Made by a program: the position numbers and the translations under genes | NCBI GenBank assembly: GCA_004352715.1 | Contig: SCFE01000003.1 | Span: forward strand, 366,050 to 430,049 | DNA length: 64,000 nt | Reading direction: 5' to 3' | Source of the DNA: Hofstenia miamia | Taxonomy: Eukaryota; Xenacoelomorpha; Acoela | The notes under the pieces: generated by a model | What the model was told of the DNA's origin: nothing | What the model saw: the letters and a program-made list of their open reading frames with translations, nothing else | Databases searched by the model: none | Shown: positions 9,701 through 21,560 of the stretch, in pieces | Layout: each line of letters opens with the position of its first letter | How positions within the stretch are numbered: the stretch's first letter is position 1

Positions 9701-12700
9701 CTCATTGCACAAACCCTGACAGTTGGCTATGGAAGTAATCCCTCTCATGTTTTAGAATCGCGTTCTCATTACTTCCTACTGCGAAAACTTAATTTAAAAC
9801 AAATTCAAGAAAATTAAAACAAACGTAATGGGATTAAGTTCCAAGTTCAAAAGATTAACACTCCGTAGGTAATTCATTACTCATTCAATAACAACGAAGC
9901 AAATACGGAAAAATATTGAATACGTCCTTGCAGAAAACACGCAGAATGAATGCACTACAATGAAATTAAAATTTCTCCACAATGATGTAATTGAGAATGT
10001 CTCAGTAATAGCGTTGAATATTAGCACGCTTTAATTAAATAAATTTAATCACAATTTTATCATGACATTATCGTGGAAAAAGAATTTCCTACGAGTAAAT
10101 TAGATTTTTAAAGTAATAATCGCACAAAATTTTGCGACAAGAATTTTGCCGCTATACTTTATTATTATTACAAACAATAGCAATTCATTCGCGAGCAATG
10201 GAATAATAGAAGCATTTATAGCGGTGATATTGATATAAATGATAATATATAAATTGACATTAACGACAAAACAATTCTTGCAACTAACACATGTAGCATT
10301 TGAATTGACAATTTCCTGTTAACATAAATATAAACATTATACTTAGATATCATGCACATCCTTTAAAATATTGCTATGGAGTTCTATTAATACTGAAAGC
10401 TTTTTCAACAAAAAAGGTCTTATGCATGGCTTTGTTTGAAAGTCAGCATAAAAACAATGAGAGGGGATTAAAAACAAAATAATTCCGCACAAATGACATT
10501 TATCATTATATAGTTAATTTTCTTTGAGTCACAATTTAAAGATTACTAAAAACAAGAGAAATAGTGTTATATTCGCCATATAAAAACTCCCAGTTTAGCT
10601 GATCTCAATAATCAGTTAAAAACAGCATTATTTTTAAGAGAATGGGCTAAACTGATTGGTGAAACATTAAGAAATATACATCAGTGACTCTGACTACTAT
10701 GGAACCGTTACCCAGCCAAAACTGCGACGATTTTGAAATAAATTGTGTGTATGACTAAATGAGAAAACTGTCTTTGTAAAGATAAGAGCAGTTATTTACT
10801 TAAGGAACTAGCGAGCAGGTGATTCAAAGATTTAATATGACTCAAGGAAACGAACAAATATCGGAACAAATAAAGAAATTGTGTGCACACTTCTAAACAT
10901 TTGATTGCATGTTTGAAGCAAGTGTGAGACCGCTATTAATTAACTTTAAACAGATTTGTTTACAATTACAGGACACAACATGCTGTTTCTCATTAATAGA
11001 AAAACGTGCATGAGATGAAAGAAGGATTTCGTAAACAGTGACTTTAATGAACTATCAAATAATTTCCTCATGTCCCTATCATAATTGACATATGCGTTAA
11101 GAAAACTTTTACTTCTGAGCTAAAAACAGAGCTTCACTTCAAATGGAGCCATACTTCTTGATGAAAAACAATAGAAATATTTGAAATAAACAGTGATCTA
11201 TCAAAGGGAACAGTTATCACATGAGGGGACCAAAGAATGGTCATATTAGGTAGGAACAAAATCTGTGTAAATATGCCTCGATTATATTTTAATAGTAAAG
11301 ATTAAAACAAAGTTGATTAGCTTGTGATTTCAATTGGGTTTAACCACAAGTTTTGTTATTAACTTCAATTTATTATTGAACAATATTGTGCTTTCACATT
11401 CAAACTTTTTCCTTCAGATATGCAACTAAATTCATTCACTGGAAGCAAGCCAACCAACATATCTATATAGTCTCAATAAAATGCAGTGTTGGGAAAAAAT
11501 CCGATTTAAATTAAAAAATCAAAAAAATCGGATTTTTTTGATTTAAATCGGATTTATTGATTTAAATCGGATTTTTTTACCTAAATTTCAATTTTACCCA
11601 GACAATATTCCAAGGTAGCAAATATTAGAAATCCTTTTGATACTACTATTTATGAAATACGATAATTTCATCAATTTGAAATAAACTGAAGATAAAAAAC
11701 ATGCAAAACAACATTTCAGGGCTGACTAATTCATTCCAATTTCAGGGCAATGACTTCAAAACAATTAGAATACACTACTTGCATCTCTTTTAGTGTACTT
11801 GATTTAAATCAATAATTTAACTAATAATGTGCTTTGATTTAAATCATGATTTAAATCCGATTTAAATCAATGATTTAAATCAAGTGATTTAAATCGACCA
11901 ACACTGATAAAATGACATTCTAATATGCTCGTAAAATATTGCAATTTTCGGAGTCTTGATAACTCAAGATTATAAGCACTAGGTGGCGAATTACGGGTGA
12001 AAATGAAAGAGGAGACGATTCTTAAAGTAGTGCTGCTTTTAGATTTGAGATATCTTCATTACTTAGGGAGTTTTGAGTTCTTTTTTTATAGATACCATAA
12101 GAAATTGTAAAAAAGGAATGGTGGTTTCGGGTTTTAAAACGGTTGCTCTACTGATAAATTAATAAAAAATATGACTTGCAGTGTGCGCTAACGAAAGAAG
12201 AAGAGCGATTGAATCTACGTAGCGGCAATAAAATGTTTCGTAACCATATTTTAGTCAAGGACTCCTTCAATATTTTAAAACTCCTTGGTTTTAGTCGAAA
12301 AAAGTTCATTTGCAATGCCAACCCTGACAAGTGTGACTTGTAAATTATTTTAAACAAAAACGATAAATTACAATAAATTTTGAACATGCTTTTACAATGC
12401 TACTAAATTGTTGTCGATATTATAATGACATTAAATAATCATTGAACCGGGATGCTTTCTTTTGAGACGCGCAATATGTAAATCGTAAATCATTTAACAA
12501 TTCATTGTGCTAATAGCGTTGAACAGTAAATGGTCATAATTAGATCTATTTCCAGACGTACTCGTACCACGTGGTTCTAACAGACGACAACGAATTCAAT
12601 TCTTAGACATTTTCTGCTAATTTCGACAGAAGAATTAAAAAAAGGCAAGACTTCAATAATCAAATTATAGATATTAAAATTGACGCACAGTGGTAGATGC

Positions 12701-14695
12701 ATTGAATAAAGACCATATTGACATTTTGGGGCAATTCAAATATTTGGTAGTGTGAAAACATAAGCAAGCAACTATTACAATTCGTGAATAAAACAATGCT
12801 GAACCGATCAACTCTAAAGTCATAAATTTAATAAAGACCTATAAGGCAAATCAATAACTGAAACAGAGAAGGTAAACATTAGAAGCAATAAACCTGTTTA
12901 TTCATTTAAGTTGGAAGTAAATACCAACAACCAAACATAGCCGGTATATATACATATAGTAAACAACTTAACAATACCTAACAGTCGAAATGATACTGGT
13001 CTCTAACAGCAAGCGTGATTATTACTTACCATATGTAGTTTTTAGGTTAATTTATAAATTGCAAGAAGAGATTATTTGTTCAACAAAAACATAGTACAAA
13101 ATATTGTTTATCAAATAATATAAGACTTTGAAAGTTTTTTATTAGAAATAAAAGGTGTTAAGTTTGAATGAAATTTGACAGTGAAGTGGACAGCAGAGTA
13201 AATTTAATTATAGGAGCTTGACGTCAGTGACAACAGCCGCAGGAAAAATTCCATGTATAATCTATACAAGAAACACCCCAACTGCAGAACAAGCCTTCGC
13301 CTATCAACAATAACCATTAAGATTTGCAGTAAATGGAATTCATCCGTTGACTATTTGATTTGCAATTTTGAATGAAATTTACAAATATTCAATGTATTCA
13401 TTTAAGAAACACCTAATTTTGTCAAAATTCGGATTGAGAAAAACGCATTGAAAGTTGAAAAAATTATTTTTCGGATAAATGGCCAATCTTGCTCTAAGTC
13501 ACTGTTGCTCCCATTTGCTTTCGACATTTATAATCTGAACAACTAAGTGCGTGAAACGTTTGAAAGTTCTTGAAAAATTTTGACCATTCATTGAAAAATA
13601 ATTTCACGTATTTCAGGAGCAGAAATAATTTTTAAAACAAATGTCGACCATTACAATGTATCTAATTCCCTTAATAAGCTTCGAGAACATTGCTTAAAAA
13701 CGAGGCCATAACGGGTTTTTCCTTTTTGGAACAAAAAGATTAAGAATAATAAGGCTAATTGAGCTTATAAAACAAGATTTGGATCCAAAGTTACTCAATA
13801 ACTTTGATTGGTTTTTACTTCACTTTTCATTTTTATGGTTGCTATGATTCTTAAGCTGGCTTAAATCAAAAATGTTGGCGTCTTAAGTATCCCTAAGTAA
13901 ATTTCATTTCTAAACTACAAGATTAATGTAACAGGTAGATTGTCACGATCAGTATTTTATATGGGGATGCAGTGGGGACATTGTCAAAAGGCCCCATTCT
14001 CTCAAGCTTGAGTTGAAAGTTGTTCAGAAAATTAGAAAAGCAAGTGTTTAAATAGGATATAAATTCTAAGAGTAGCGAAAAAATGCGTAGTAGTATCTAC
14101 TAGGACGTCTAAAGCGTCTCTTGGTTTTGTTTCTCATCAAAAGAAGCAACTTGGTGGGAACAAAAGGTTAAAAAGCTCATCTTGTCTAACTCAATGCCGC
14201 ACTCGCTTACACGTTGATGAGAAACGTTTCTTCAAGAACTCTATGAATGCCAATACTACTATCCACTAGTACATACTAGTATCTCATTTTTATACCCTAT
14301 ACTTTAAAACAGTTTATGGACATTTTCAGCCACAACCTGCGTAAAATTGTAATACAGTAATAGCAATGAGCAACTACTGGGTCAGATATAATTCGGTACA
14401 CAATCGTCGTTAGTTACAAAATTTCTTGCACATAATCGCCGAAAACTAACTACAAGAGCTCTACATTTTCTAAATGACACTACTAATGTATAAAAACAAA
14501 AGTGAAAGTTAATGTGTTGATGAATAAGTTTTAGACTAGGAAATATTTTTGGACGGGGATATAGTGAAACATCGTTTGCTTATCCATGGTACATGCATGC
14601 GTCGTAACGTTTTACATGTAAAATTGCAGTATACTCACGTTTTCGTTCTTGGAAGCGTTTGCAGGCCGCTTAGAACGAGAAAAAAATTTCAACAT
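3462..14695 (-). CDS. CAP-Gly domain protein, CLIP-like, seven coding exons
   Basis: Coding exons in transcript order are 14695-14639, 8456-8283, 8162-7824, 7592-7316, 6993-6694, 6542-5919 and 3736-3462, totalling 2046 nt (681 residues plus TAA). Every junction has GT/AG, and the phases agree (0,0,0,1,1,1). The domain at residues 78-146 has the CAP-Gly signature: GKNDG at 115-119, then VRYFQC and FGLFVP. It is closest by eye to the CAP-Gly domains of CLIP-170-type plus-end-tracking proteins. CAP-Gly domains bind the EEY/F tails of tubulin, EBs and CLIPs. The usual Trp before GVEL is Tyr here (residue 105). The rest is Ser/Pro/Lys-rich and disordered-looking; a basic stretch at about 490-590 could add microtubule affinity. 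No coiled coil like that of CLIP-170 is visible. Residues 653-675 are hydrophobic and followed by KK, a possible tail anchor, unless the last exon is spliced differently. The CAP-Gly call is firm. The first exon, the last exon and the orthology are inferred. Confidence 0.8.
3737..5918 (-). other. Sixth intron of the CAP-Gly gene (2.2 kb)
   Basis: This is AT-rich sequence between exon 6 and the last exon. I see no phase-compatible exon in it and no recognised element. Confidence 0.55.
5919..6542 (-). CDS. CAP-Gly gene coding exon 6 (acidic then basic linker)
   Basis: This is the largest exon (624 nt), with acceptor AATTTAG|ATACTG and a strong donor CAGG|GTAAGT, phase 1 at both ends. The first half is acidic (SSLDDDGE, SVVSDDETESLL). 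The second half is Ser/Thr/Lys/Arg-rich and ends in a cluster of basic motifs (KAKRPLAKPSSKGR, PVKRAKSKEK). That charge pattern is common in microtubule-associated proteins. Confidence 0.82.
6694..6993 (-). CDS. CAP-Gly gene coding exon 5
   Basis: The acceptor is TTTTAG|GCGAAC and the donor CACG|GTTAGT, phase 1 at both ends. It encodes 99 complete codons, including a segment with SPEERPRSHIIPLND and DMEKYLETIFEAEHS. The latter is the only short helix-prone acidic stretch in the linker. I see no named domain. Confidence 0.78.
7316..7592 (-). CDS. CAP-Gly gene coding exon 4
   Basis: The acceptor is TTATTAG|ACCGAA, phase 0. The exon ends in phase 1 at AAAG|GTTTCA, a weak donor but the only GT in the right phase before an in-frame stop. 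It encodes a Pro/Gln-rich start, a basic patch (RREKFKGSKKGSR) and a Ser/Thr-rich stretch typical of disordered, phosphorylatable linkers. Confidence 0.72.
7824..8162 (-). CDS. CAP-Gly gene coding exon 3 (CAP-Gly domain)
   Basis: The exon is 113 codons long, with acceptor CATTTTAG|GTTGGT and donor CAT|GTATGT, phase 0 at both ends. It holds the whole CAP-Gly domain, from VGDVVWHKERK through IGKNDGAVEGVRYFQC to GLFVPVDTLVQ, then a Ser/Pro-rich tail. This exon gives the family assignment. Confidence 0.92.
8283..8456 (-). CDS. CAP-Gly gene coding exon 2 (basic linker)
   Basis: The exon is 58 codons long. The acceptor is ATTTTAG|CCATCG and the donor GTTAAG|GTACCC, phase 0 at both ends. The product is Lys/Arg/Pro-rich (contains KKRRSLLPTLKSKVK) and leads directly into the CAP-Gly domain. 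The other two frames contain stops, so the frame is unambiguous. Confidence 0.8.
8553..8787. mobile_element. hAT-type miniature element with CAGGCGCGGCTTTAGG ends, copy A
   Basis: It begins CAGGCGCAGCTCTAGG and ends CCTAAAGCCGCGCCTG, near-perfect 16-bp inverted ends starting CAG. The body matches 26902-27174 (shared words TTCTATGCATTTCAAATA and TAAATTTTCTCAACACAA). I could not see an intact 8-bp target duplication at this copy. It lies about 100 bp upstream of exon 2, inside the first intron. Confidence 0.7.
11484..11906. mobile_element. hAT-type miniature element built of GATTTAAATC words
   Basis: The ends are CAGTGTTGG and CCAACACTG, flanked by a perfect 8-bp direct repeat ATAAAATG (11476-11483 and 11907-11914). 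That is the target duplication expected of the hAT superfamily. Both subterminal regions are arrays of GATTTAAATC, itself a palindrome. It is non-autonomous and sits in the first intron of the CAP-Gly gene. Confidence 0.85.
14639..14695 (-). CDS. CAP-Gly gene coding exon 1 (start codon)
   Basis: The exon encodes 19 residues, beginning MLKFFSRSKRPANASK, and ends at a strong donor (AAC|GTGAGT) in phase 0. Exon 2 opens in phase 0 and has no in-frame Met, so an upstream start exon is required. This one fits by strand, phase, donor and its position beside a CpG-rich tract. The first intron would be 6182 bp. Further small exons inside that intron cannot be excluded. Confidence 0.6.
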
Positions 14696-14718
14696 ACTGA
14701 ATAAATCCAGGTGCTCAT
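14689..14718 (-). promoter_or_regulatory. Overlapping upstream ORF of the CAP-Gly gene
   Basis: An ATG in good context (GCCATGA, purine at -3) opens a 9-codon ORF, MSTWIYSVC. Its TGA overlaps the main start codon in the string ATGTTGA. An uORF of this type usually lowers initiation at the main ATG. It acts only if the transcript starts upstream of 14718 and the ATTTATTCAG just before the main start is not used as a splice or trans-splice acceptor. Confidence 0.45.
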
Positions 14719-14719
14719 G

Positions 14720-15340
14720 GCGGAGCAGGAGAATGCCGATTAACTTTTACATATTTCCACAGGACAAGCTATCAATTGGTCAGCGTAGAAATGAGACGAA
14801 ATTGGCAAGTGTTACGAAATTGAAAACACCGCGTACACAAGGTGTTTAGATTTGACAATAACGTAGTTAAATAAGCGTTGAGCTAGCTCATATCTCACAG
14901 CTGTGCACGCAAAGAGCGAATGAGGACGAATGAATACGCCGCTAGTTTGTCGTGCATTGGTGGTATTTCCAGACATGCTAGACGAATTAAAAAGGCGGCC
15001 ATTCACGCATTATTCCCCTATGCATATTTAGTAATGCAGGACGCACCTTGGAAGCCGTCCTTAAACTTTATTACATATTCTTTAAATGAAAACAGTGCAG
15101 AAGAGGGAATTGACAATTGTCATTCCTAGATTGCATACCAGTCGATATAAATAAAATTGGCGGTGCCTCGCTAAAGTATCAATTAATTTTAATTAATACA
15201 AAAGGATGGTCGAATTTCAAAAATCCCATTAATTCTGCTAATTACCTACAGCTTAACCCGGTAATCAAAAACTACGATTTGTTTTGGCGCCGTGGTAGGG
15301 CCTCAGAATTAATTTTGTTCGGGAGTGTTGGGACGAGTTA
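14720..15340 (-). promoter_or_regulatory. CpG-rich promoter-like region upstream of the CAP-Gly gene
   Basis: The stretch immediately upstream of exon 1 is visibly richer in G+C and CpG than its surroundings, most clearly at 14800-15060. A CCAAT pentamer on the minus strand lies near 14775-14780. I see no TATA box. It probably contains the 5' UTR and core promoter. An open frame of 69 codons on the plus strand from 14920 overlaps it; I take that as incidental, though a bidirectional promoter is possible. Confidence 0.45.
14747..14752 (-). promoter_or_regulatory. ATG-TAA start-stop element in the 5' leader
   Basis: On the minus strand, 52 nt upstream of the main ATG, an ATG is followed directly by TAA. 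Start-stop elements can pause ribosomes in 5' leaders. Whether this base is transcribed is unknown. Confidence 0.3.
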
Positions 15341-18300
15341 GTTATAATTGAAATAATAATTTTGATACTCTAATTTTCAATCAGTAAGAAAAGAACTAGT
15401 AAAAGGACTTTTACTGTTTAAATTACAAAGTTTAGGGAGCTTTTTTGAAAGGCTAAGTTTAGAAGAGGGGACAATTGTTTTGGTGGCGGAAAAGGGAGGG
15501 GCATTCCAAGGCGATTTATAACAGATTTTCTGGGCCATCCTCAGAAAAAATTTCTATCAAAACCACAACAGGACTACTTTCTAATTAAATTTTATAAATT
15601 TATTATTTCCTAAACTTCCAAATTTTCAGGACAGATTTTAAAAAATTATAATTTGCTAGTCTTATATAAAATCCAGTGGAAGTACATAGCGCAATAAACC
15701 TGAGTTAATATTAATATCATGAATGCGAGAAGTCAAATGGTGCCAGGGAATACAGTGCCCTTTGCGTATAATTTCAACTCACCCTGTGACACTCTTATGC
15801 CATTAGATGAATTTTCAATTATACCCAATGTTAGTAAAACCATTGATTTTGACTAATGTATGAAAATAAGAATTGTTAATAACTCTTATAACTATGATTC
15901 TGTCCATTCTTCATGTATTACCAAAAATGAAAAATTATCGAAAAAATTGAAAAAACCAATTAAATTGACCTTTGAAAAGATGCTTGGCATTTAGCTCCCT
16001 CGCATTCGTCTTGATTATTCCTGTTAGATAGAAAGCTAAGCTATAGCACTGCTCAAATGTGGAAAAATTAAATAAAAACCTTGATAAAGGAAGAAAATCA
16101 TTTAATTATGCAAATCTATATTCCACTGGACTATTAATCGATGCTTTATGTTTTCAACAGTCAGGTTTCCACTTTTGGTTTGAGGCTGACAGTATTATGC
16201 ACAGATGTACCCAATGTTTCAGTATGATTAGCAGGCAACCCTTTCAATGCTTGGAATATCTGAAGCGTCAAAAATGAGGAATTCCTAGTAAAATAGTCTA
16301 AGGGTGCTTTGATTTCAATTGCATTGTCACAATGGCCGTAAGTAATATATTTTCGATGTAACTTTTAGAGTTGATCAGGCGATAATCTACAATTTTTTTC
16401 TAGGAGCAACATGAACCCACTTTGATTCTCTTAAAACAACAGATAGTCATAATATTGACTTTTTTAAGAGATTAGTTACTGTCACAATTGTCGAATTTGG
16501 TTTCAGAGCAATCAAGAAACAATTCTTCCGTTTGGTTTACTTTGAAAAAGATAACTCCAATTATTATTGCACTTGAATAAATTGTATCCGTGAAGCGGTA
16601 TGTCCTTCATGAAGACAATATTCGAGAAATCTCTACTGAAGTATTTGATATTATATACTTGGTGATCGAATACCTTGCAATGGCGACAGACGAAAAAACT
16701 TATCTGCAATGATATTGTAACCTCAGACAATACTCATAATTTGCTTTATAAATATTACGAATTTGATTAACTTACCGACCGTTATTTATCTTTTCCCAGA
16801 TACTGGAAAAAATTGATAAGATATTTGTTACTGTTTTCAGCCACATGGAAACCCTTAAACCAATTTATAGGATTTGATGTTATATTTCATAAACGAATTT
16901 AAACATCAGATGTTAGTTTAACCTATTAATTACTTTTTAAAGTTTTCAAGTAAAAATATATTACAGAATAAATTAGGATCCCAAATCCCGATATATTTAA
17001 TATTAATTCAGGCTTCAACTCCAGGATTTTTCGGAACATAGAGTTCAACAAAACTAATAAAATCATCAATTGATCATTTGCTTCATTATCTATAATTTGT
17101 TTTGCAACTTTCAACTAGTTGTACAGCTTAAAGCTGAATAGCGTAAGCTTGAATATCGCTTTTTAGTGTAATATTGGAAGTACAGGTTTTCCACTGAAGC
17201 ACTTGGGCTTATTATAGGGTACGGACCGGGAGTGTACGAGTAGGCATTGCATTGCAGATTATGGGTATTTTAAGTAAGATTTTTTTCAAAAACAAATAAG
17301 TTGTTGAACAAATGAACATTTAATGAACGTGAATTATGTTTCAATTTTATTGAAAATTTATTTAGTTGTTAGATAGCAGCAAAAAACGTCATTTCGGATA
17401 GGGACAGAGTATGAATAAGAAATTTCGGCTGTGGGTGGATGCGGGTAAACAAATATTTTTGACGGGCGGGTTGACATTGGTATTTCAATTTTATGAAAAT
17501 AAATGAATGAACGCTTTGCCGCGATAGCTGCTCAATACTAACTCAAAATGGAATTTGGCAGATTGTCATTTTGAAGTCATCATAATAAATTCTTATATCA
17601 ATAAAAGATAACACTTAGAAAAATTTCAGGCTTAATAAGTTCAAATGCCAAGTGCGAATGTATATGCTACTAGCACCCACATAAAATAAACATAAACGGT
17701 GAACTAAGTTTGCGCCTTTGCGACTCACCATGAAATGTTTATCTGCGCACGAGCAGATAACACTAACTCCAACACGTAATTCCCTAAACTATAACTTATA
17801 CGAGTATGTGATACGACATTTTGCAAGTCGGTGTGAATTTCAGGATAAACAAACCAGGGATGTCTGGGAGTATTTAATATTCTGCAATAATTTTAAATTT
17901 ATTATGTTCATATAAAATGATTCCACAAGAATCTAAATCTCGGCTTTATCAATCTCAGAAGACATTTTACCATGTTAATACTTAAGATCCTCATTTCCAA
18001 ATTAGAAACCCTTTTTGCTTTAAAGAAAGTATTTATTAAACTTTATAATGCAAGCCTGGACTAATTTTGATCAGCCATTGCCTAGGTATTATAGATAAAT
18101 TGAAAGAATGCAAATTAAATATCGAGTTATTTGAAAGAAAATTAAATTTTGCATTAAGTGCAATTGGAGGATGTGAAGTGTGACTACTTTTCAATGGCTT
18201 AACTGCCGCAACGACCTGATTAACAAAATGTACATTAAATGTGTTGGTTTTTGCAGACAAAGACATGTCTGTCACATTGATGAGATTGCCAATGAGAAGA

Positions 18301-19050
18301 ATTGCAATTGCTTACTTCATCAAAAAAATTTTAAACCAAAAAAATATTTAAAATCTGAAAACCACAATATAAAGAATTGTCTCCTTTCTCTTTCGTCTTT
18401 AATTCGCGATCTGAACTGAGCACACAAAGTTTCTTTTGAGAATTTCTTGGTGGTTATTTTTCTCATCGACAGTAGGCCGCCTCATCTCATTATTTGAATA
18501 TTAGATATGGCAAGAATTGGAAGGTTTTTACAACAATCGGATTTCTAATTGAAAAAAATTTAATAATTTTATGTACTTCAAACACGAATAATTGTCAGCA
18601 GAAATCATCACACGCGCGGGCACCAACCCATAGATATGTCCCTATAAAAAGTTTTCAATATTTCTTGATAGGCTTTGATGAATTTGTACAAAAATGTATG
18701 CAAACCGGTTTATTACTTGAAAGCAATACAATTAGGGTTAAGTCAATTTTTTCTTCGAAAATACCTTTACAATTATCTTGGGCGTTTATATATGTATATT
18801 ATTTCTATGTCTCTTGATAACTGACTCCAGATGTAGTCAATTGTAAAATCAAAAAACGATATGCTAAAAGATATTTCATACAAAGTACAACTAAACTAAT
18901 AAACTATAACATTTCTGAGAAAGTAAAGTTGAAAATTCGAAGTAATTATCATAATTAATTTCATTCATTCAATTTTTTCAAAGGCACCATTGTTAAAAAT
19001 CAATTTCATATGCACAAGATAAGAAATGTTTCCCCACTTATTGTTATATC
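15341..19050. other. Non-coding stretch
   Basis: AT-rich sequence with only short, low-complexity open frames. I recognise no exon, RNA gene or element. Confidence 0.4.
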
Positions 19051-19060
19051 AATAACTAGA

Positions 19061-19270
19061 AAAGCACTCGGAGAACGCAGACCTCCGCACGCCGCTTGTG
19101 TCCCCCGGATCAGCACCAAAATGTAATGGATTCCTCCTTGGGCGGAGACGCACCTCTGGTGAAAATTTGAGGTCAATCCATCTATTACTTTTTCCGTAAA
19201 GTTGTAAAGTTGCTAACAGACAAACAAACCAACGCTACCAAAAACATAACCTCCTTGGCGGAGGTAATAA
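19061..19270 (+). mobile_element. SINE or RTE-tail-like insertion
   Basis: A G+C-rich block in AT-rich surroundings. It runs from AAAGCACTCGGAGAACGCAG, through CTCCTTGGGCGGAGACGCAC, to a tail with ACAGACAAACAAACCAACGC and CCTCCTTGGCGGAGGTAATAA. From memory, this tail (CCTCCTTGGCGGAGGTAA after a run of ACAGACAAAC) recurs in repeats of many aquatic animals as the 3' end of short or RTE-type retroposons. It has no coding capacity. The class is inferred. Confidence 0.5.
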
Positions 19271-21354
19271 GAGAGTCAGTAACAGATTAAAATATTCAGA
19301 CTAATTGAGGTTTCCTTGAAGTTGAATTGATTTTAAAATCGAATTCTATTTGAGGAGGGGAGGGAATACAGACTACATTTGAACTTCTAAATAAATATCC
19401 AACGACTTCAGAATTTCATATTGAATATCAATTACAAGGTGTACTCATGTTTACGTGGCGCACACTTGAGATTACCAAATATTACATTTCAAATGTAAAT
19501 CTTAAAAAAAGCGTTTGGAAAAAAAATTACAATGAATAATGAAAAAATTCTATATTTCGCCCAAAAAAAAGAAAAGCATTGTCAAAACATACCACATTAG
19601 CAGTCTCTAATGATTCTCCAGCAATACCTAAACTCCAACACAAAGTTCCCTAATTAAAAATATGCCCACCACTGTGCAATGTGTTCATCAACTAAGAAGC
19701 TTCACTCAGAGTAAACAGCTATTTAATGCTATAGTAACGAGTACTCTGCTGAATGACATAATTACCAACAGTGAAGAAACAAGATTTTTAGCTATGTTTA
19801 GTGTTAAGCTAATTCATTAAACTAATTCATTAAGTTTAAACATCGATCAAGTAGATGCATTAATAATAACACTGCAGTATGAAACAACTGTTTTCGACCT
19901 CCACAATAAGACCCTAGAATAAGTTACCACAAAATATTAGATCAATACATATTTGAGAACATTTAGAAAAAGGCCGCAAGAAAATCTTTTAGCTAATCAA
20001 TACAAATTTGGAACTCCATTGCAATTTAATAAATGGCGGAATGTATAAAAAAAAGTGATTATTCTGATTTGTAAACATATATTTTGGTATATATGTATTG
20101 TTTGTGTGCATATTTTATGTCAGATTAAATATATATTTGTTTAGTAGCTTTGTTTGCAATTTATGGAAATAGGTTGATACCAAAGCATCCAAGGTAATAA
20201 CTGTCTGTCAGCAGTAACGAGATCTTCTAGATGGAGATTTGACCCACCTTTGAAAACTCAATTTGCACTAATGTCAGTTTTACAACTAAAACTTGCTTGG
20301 TTACTATAAACATTGTAGATAGTGAGCTTTTCATTACTGCTATAATGGGAGAACATCAATCACGCTGGGGGGGGGCATTCAAACTTGTAGGTCTCTGACA
20401 GGAACTAGTCTTGTATTGCATTTTAAGCAAAATATAAGCAATTTGGGGTTGGCTACAAGAAGACTGTTTAATTTCATGGAAAAGAACATTATTGGCGACT
20501 GTTTCTACTGAACACCTAAAACTCGGTTTTAATTTCTTTCTCGATTCGGAAATAGGAGATTCTCAACAACTTGAAATGTTGAAACAACACTGTTGGTGCG
20601 TCAACCTGCGTGCAGGTAATGACCGTTCTATACGTGTGTCTGACGAATCTTTCAATAAGTCTGGTAGCATTACTGGATAACAAACATTCTCTTTACTTTT
20701 TGAGCTGCAGGCATTGCCCAACATGGTAAAACTTCAAACTCCTGCTAAAAGCTTAGTATGCATGTTTCTCTAGAGCTGTGCGCGCTATAAACTAATGGGA
20801 ACTGCTTATTCAAAATACAATGAGCCTGAAGGGCTTGAGACGAATTATTGATGTTTGAAATTGAAGGCTTTGGGCTTAAATTTTATTAGCCTGCACAAGG
20901 GCTTAAAAATATACTCAACTTTAACTCCGACTTGTAGACATGTCCATTTTGGTGCTATGCTACAATCAAATACTCGGCTCCGTTTGAATAGAATAAACTA
21001 ATGTTGCCTCTTTCTTATATCATTTTGATTAATCTATGTAATTTAACAGTACATGTAATACACGTGCTATATTGCCCAAGCAATATTTTAAGTAGTTTAA
21101 TAAAGCGTCAGAATTCTGTGAAAATTTAAGAGTTAAGTAGCCAAGTGTCAATTGGAGAACACAATTTTGCCAAATGTCAAATAGATGAATTCAAGTTTTA
21201 ATGGAAAAACCCAACACACGCAATCCGATCCATAAACTACACAATAAAAAACAGACTTGAAACTTTTATGCAATCAAATCAATGATAAACAACGATAAAC
21301 ACAAATGCGAAACATACAGTACAGCATATGAAGTCTTAAATTTAAACAGCCTGG
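19271..21354. other. Non-coding stretch
   Basis: AT-rich; a G homopolymer lies near 20365. No gene recognised. Confidence 0.4.
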
Positions 21355-21560
21355 CGTCCATTTTAAAGGACAAACCGCTTTTTCACATTGACAAAGACTA
21401 TTACTAAACTTGAAAATCTTGTTGTATGGGTTACTCTATTGGGTAACATACCGGTACTTTAATGCAATGTTGGAAATTTCTATTAAAGCATATTGCTGTG
21501 GCTGAGATTGTTGAAAAAACTAACAAGTTTTTTTGAAAACTTCGAATTTTAAATTTCTTC
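21355..21560. repeat. Dispersed repeat, diverged copy 1
   Basis: Shares ordered words with 59005-59205: CATTTTAAAGGACAAACCG versus CATTTTAAAAGGATAAACCG, later TTAAAGCATATTG versus CTAAAGCATATTG, then AAAAAACTAACAAG versus AAAAAACGACTCG. It is an old interspersed repeat of unknown class. Confidence 0.4.

Larger units (their letters stand above)
8457..14638 (-). other. First intron of the CAP-Gly gene (6.2 kb)
   Basis: Apart from the two miniature transposons at 8553-8787 and 11484-11906, this intron is AT-rich sequence in which I see no coding exon with matching phase. A perfect TGACGTCA palindrome (CRE/bZIP-type site) is at 13219-13226. Extent depends on exon 1 being right. Confidence 0.55.

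Noticed and set aside
14920-15129. Plus-strand ATG frame of 69 codons in the CpG-rich region
   Set aside because: It has no good donor or recognised product; the CpG-rich composition of the promoter lowers stop frequency.
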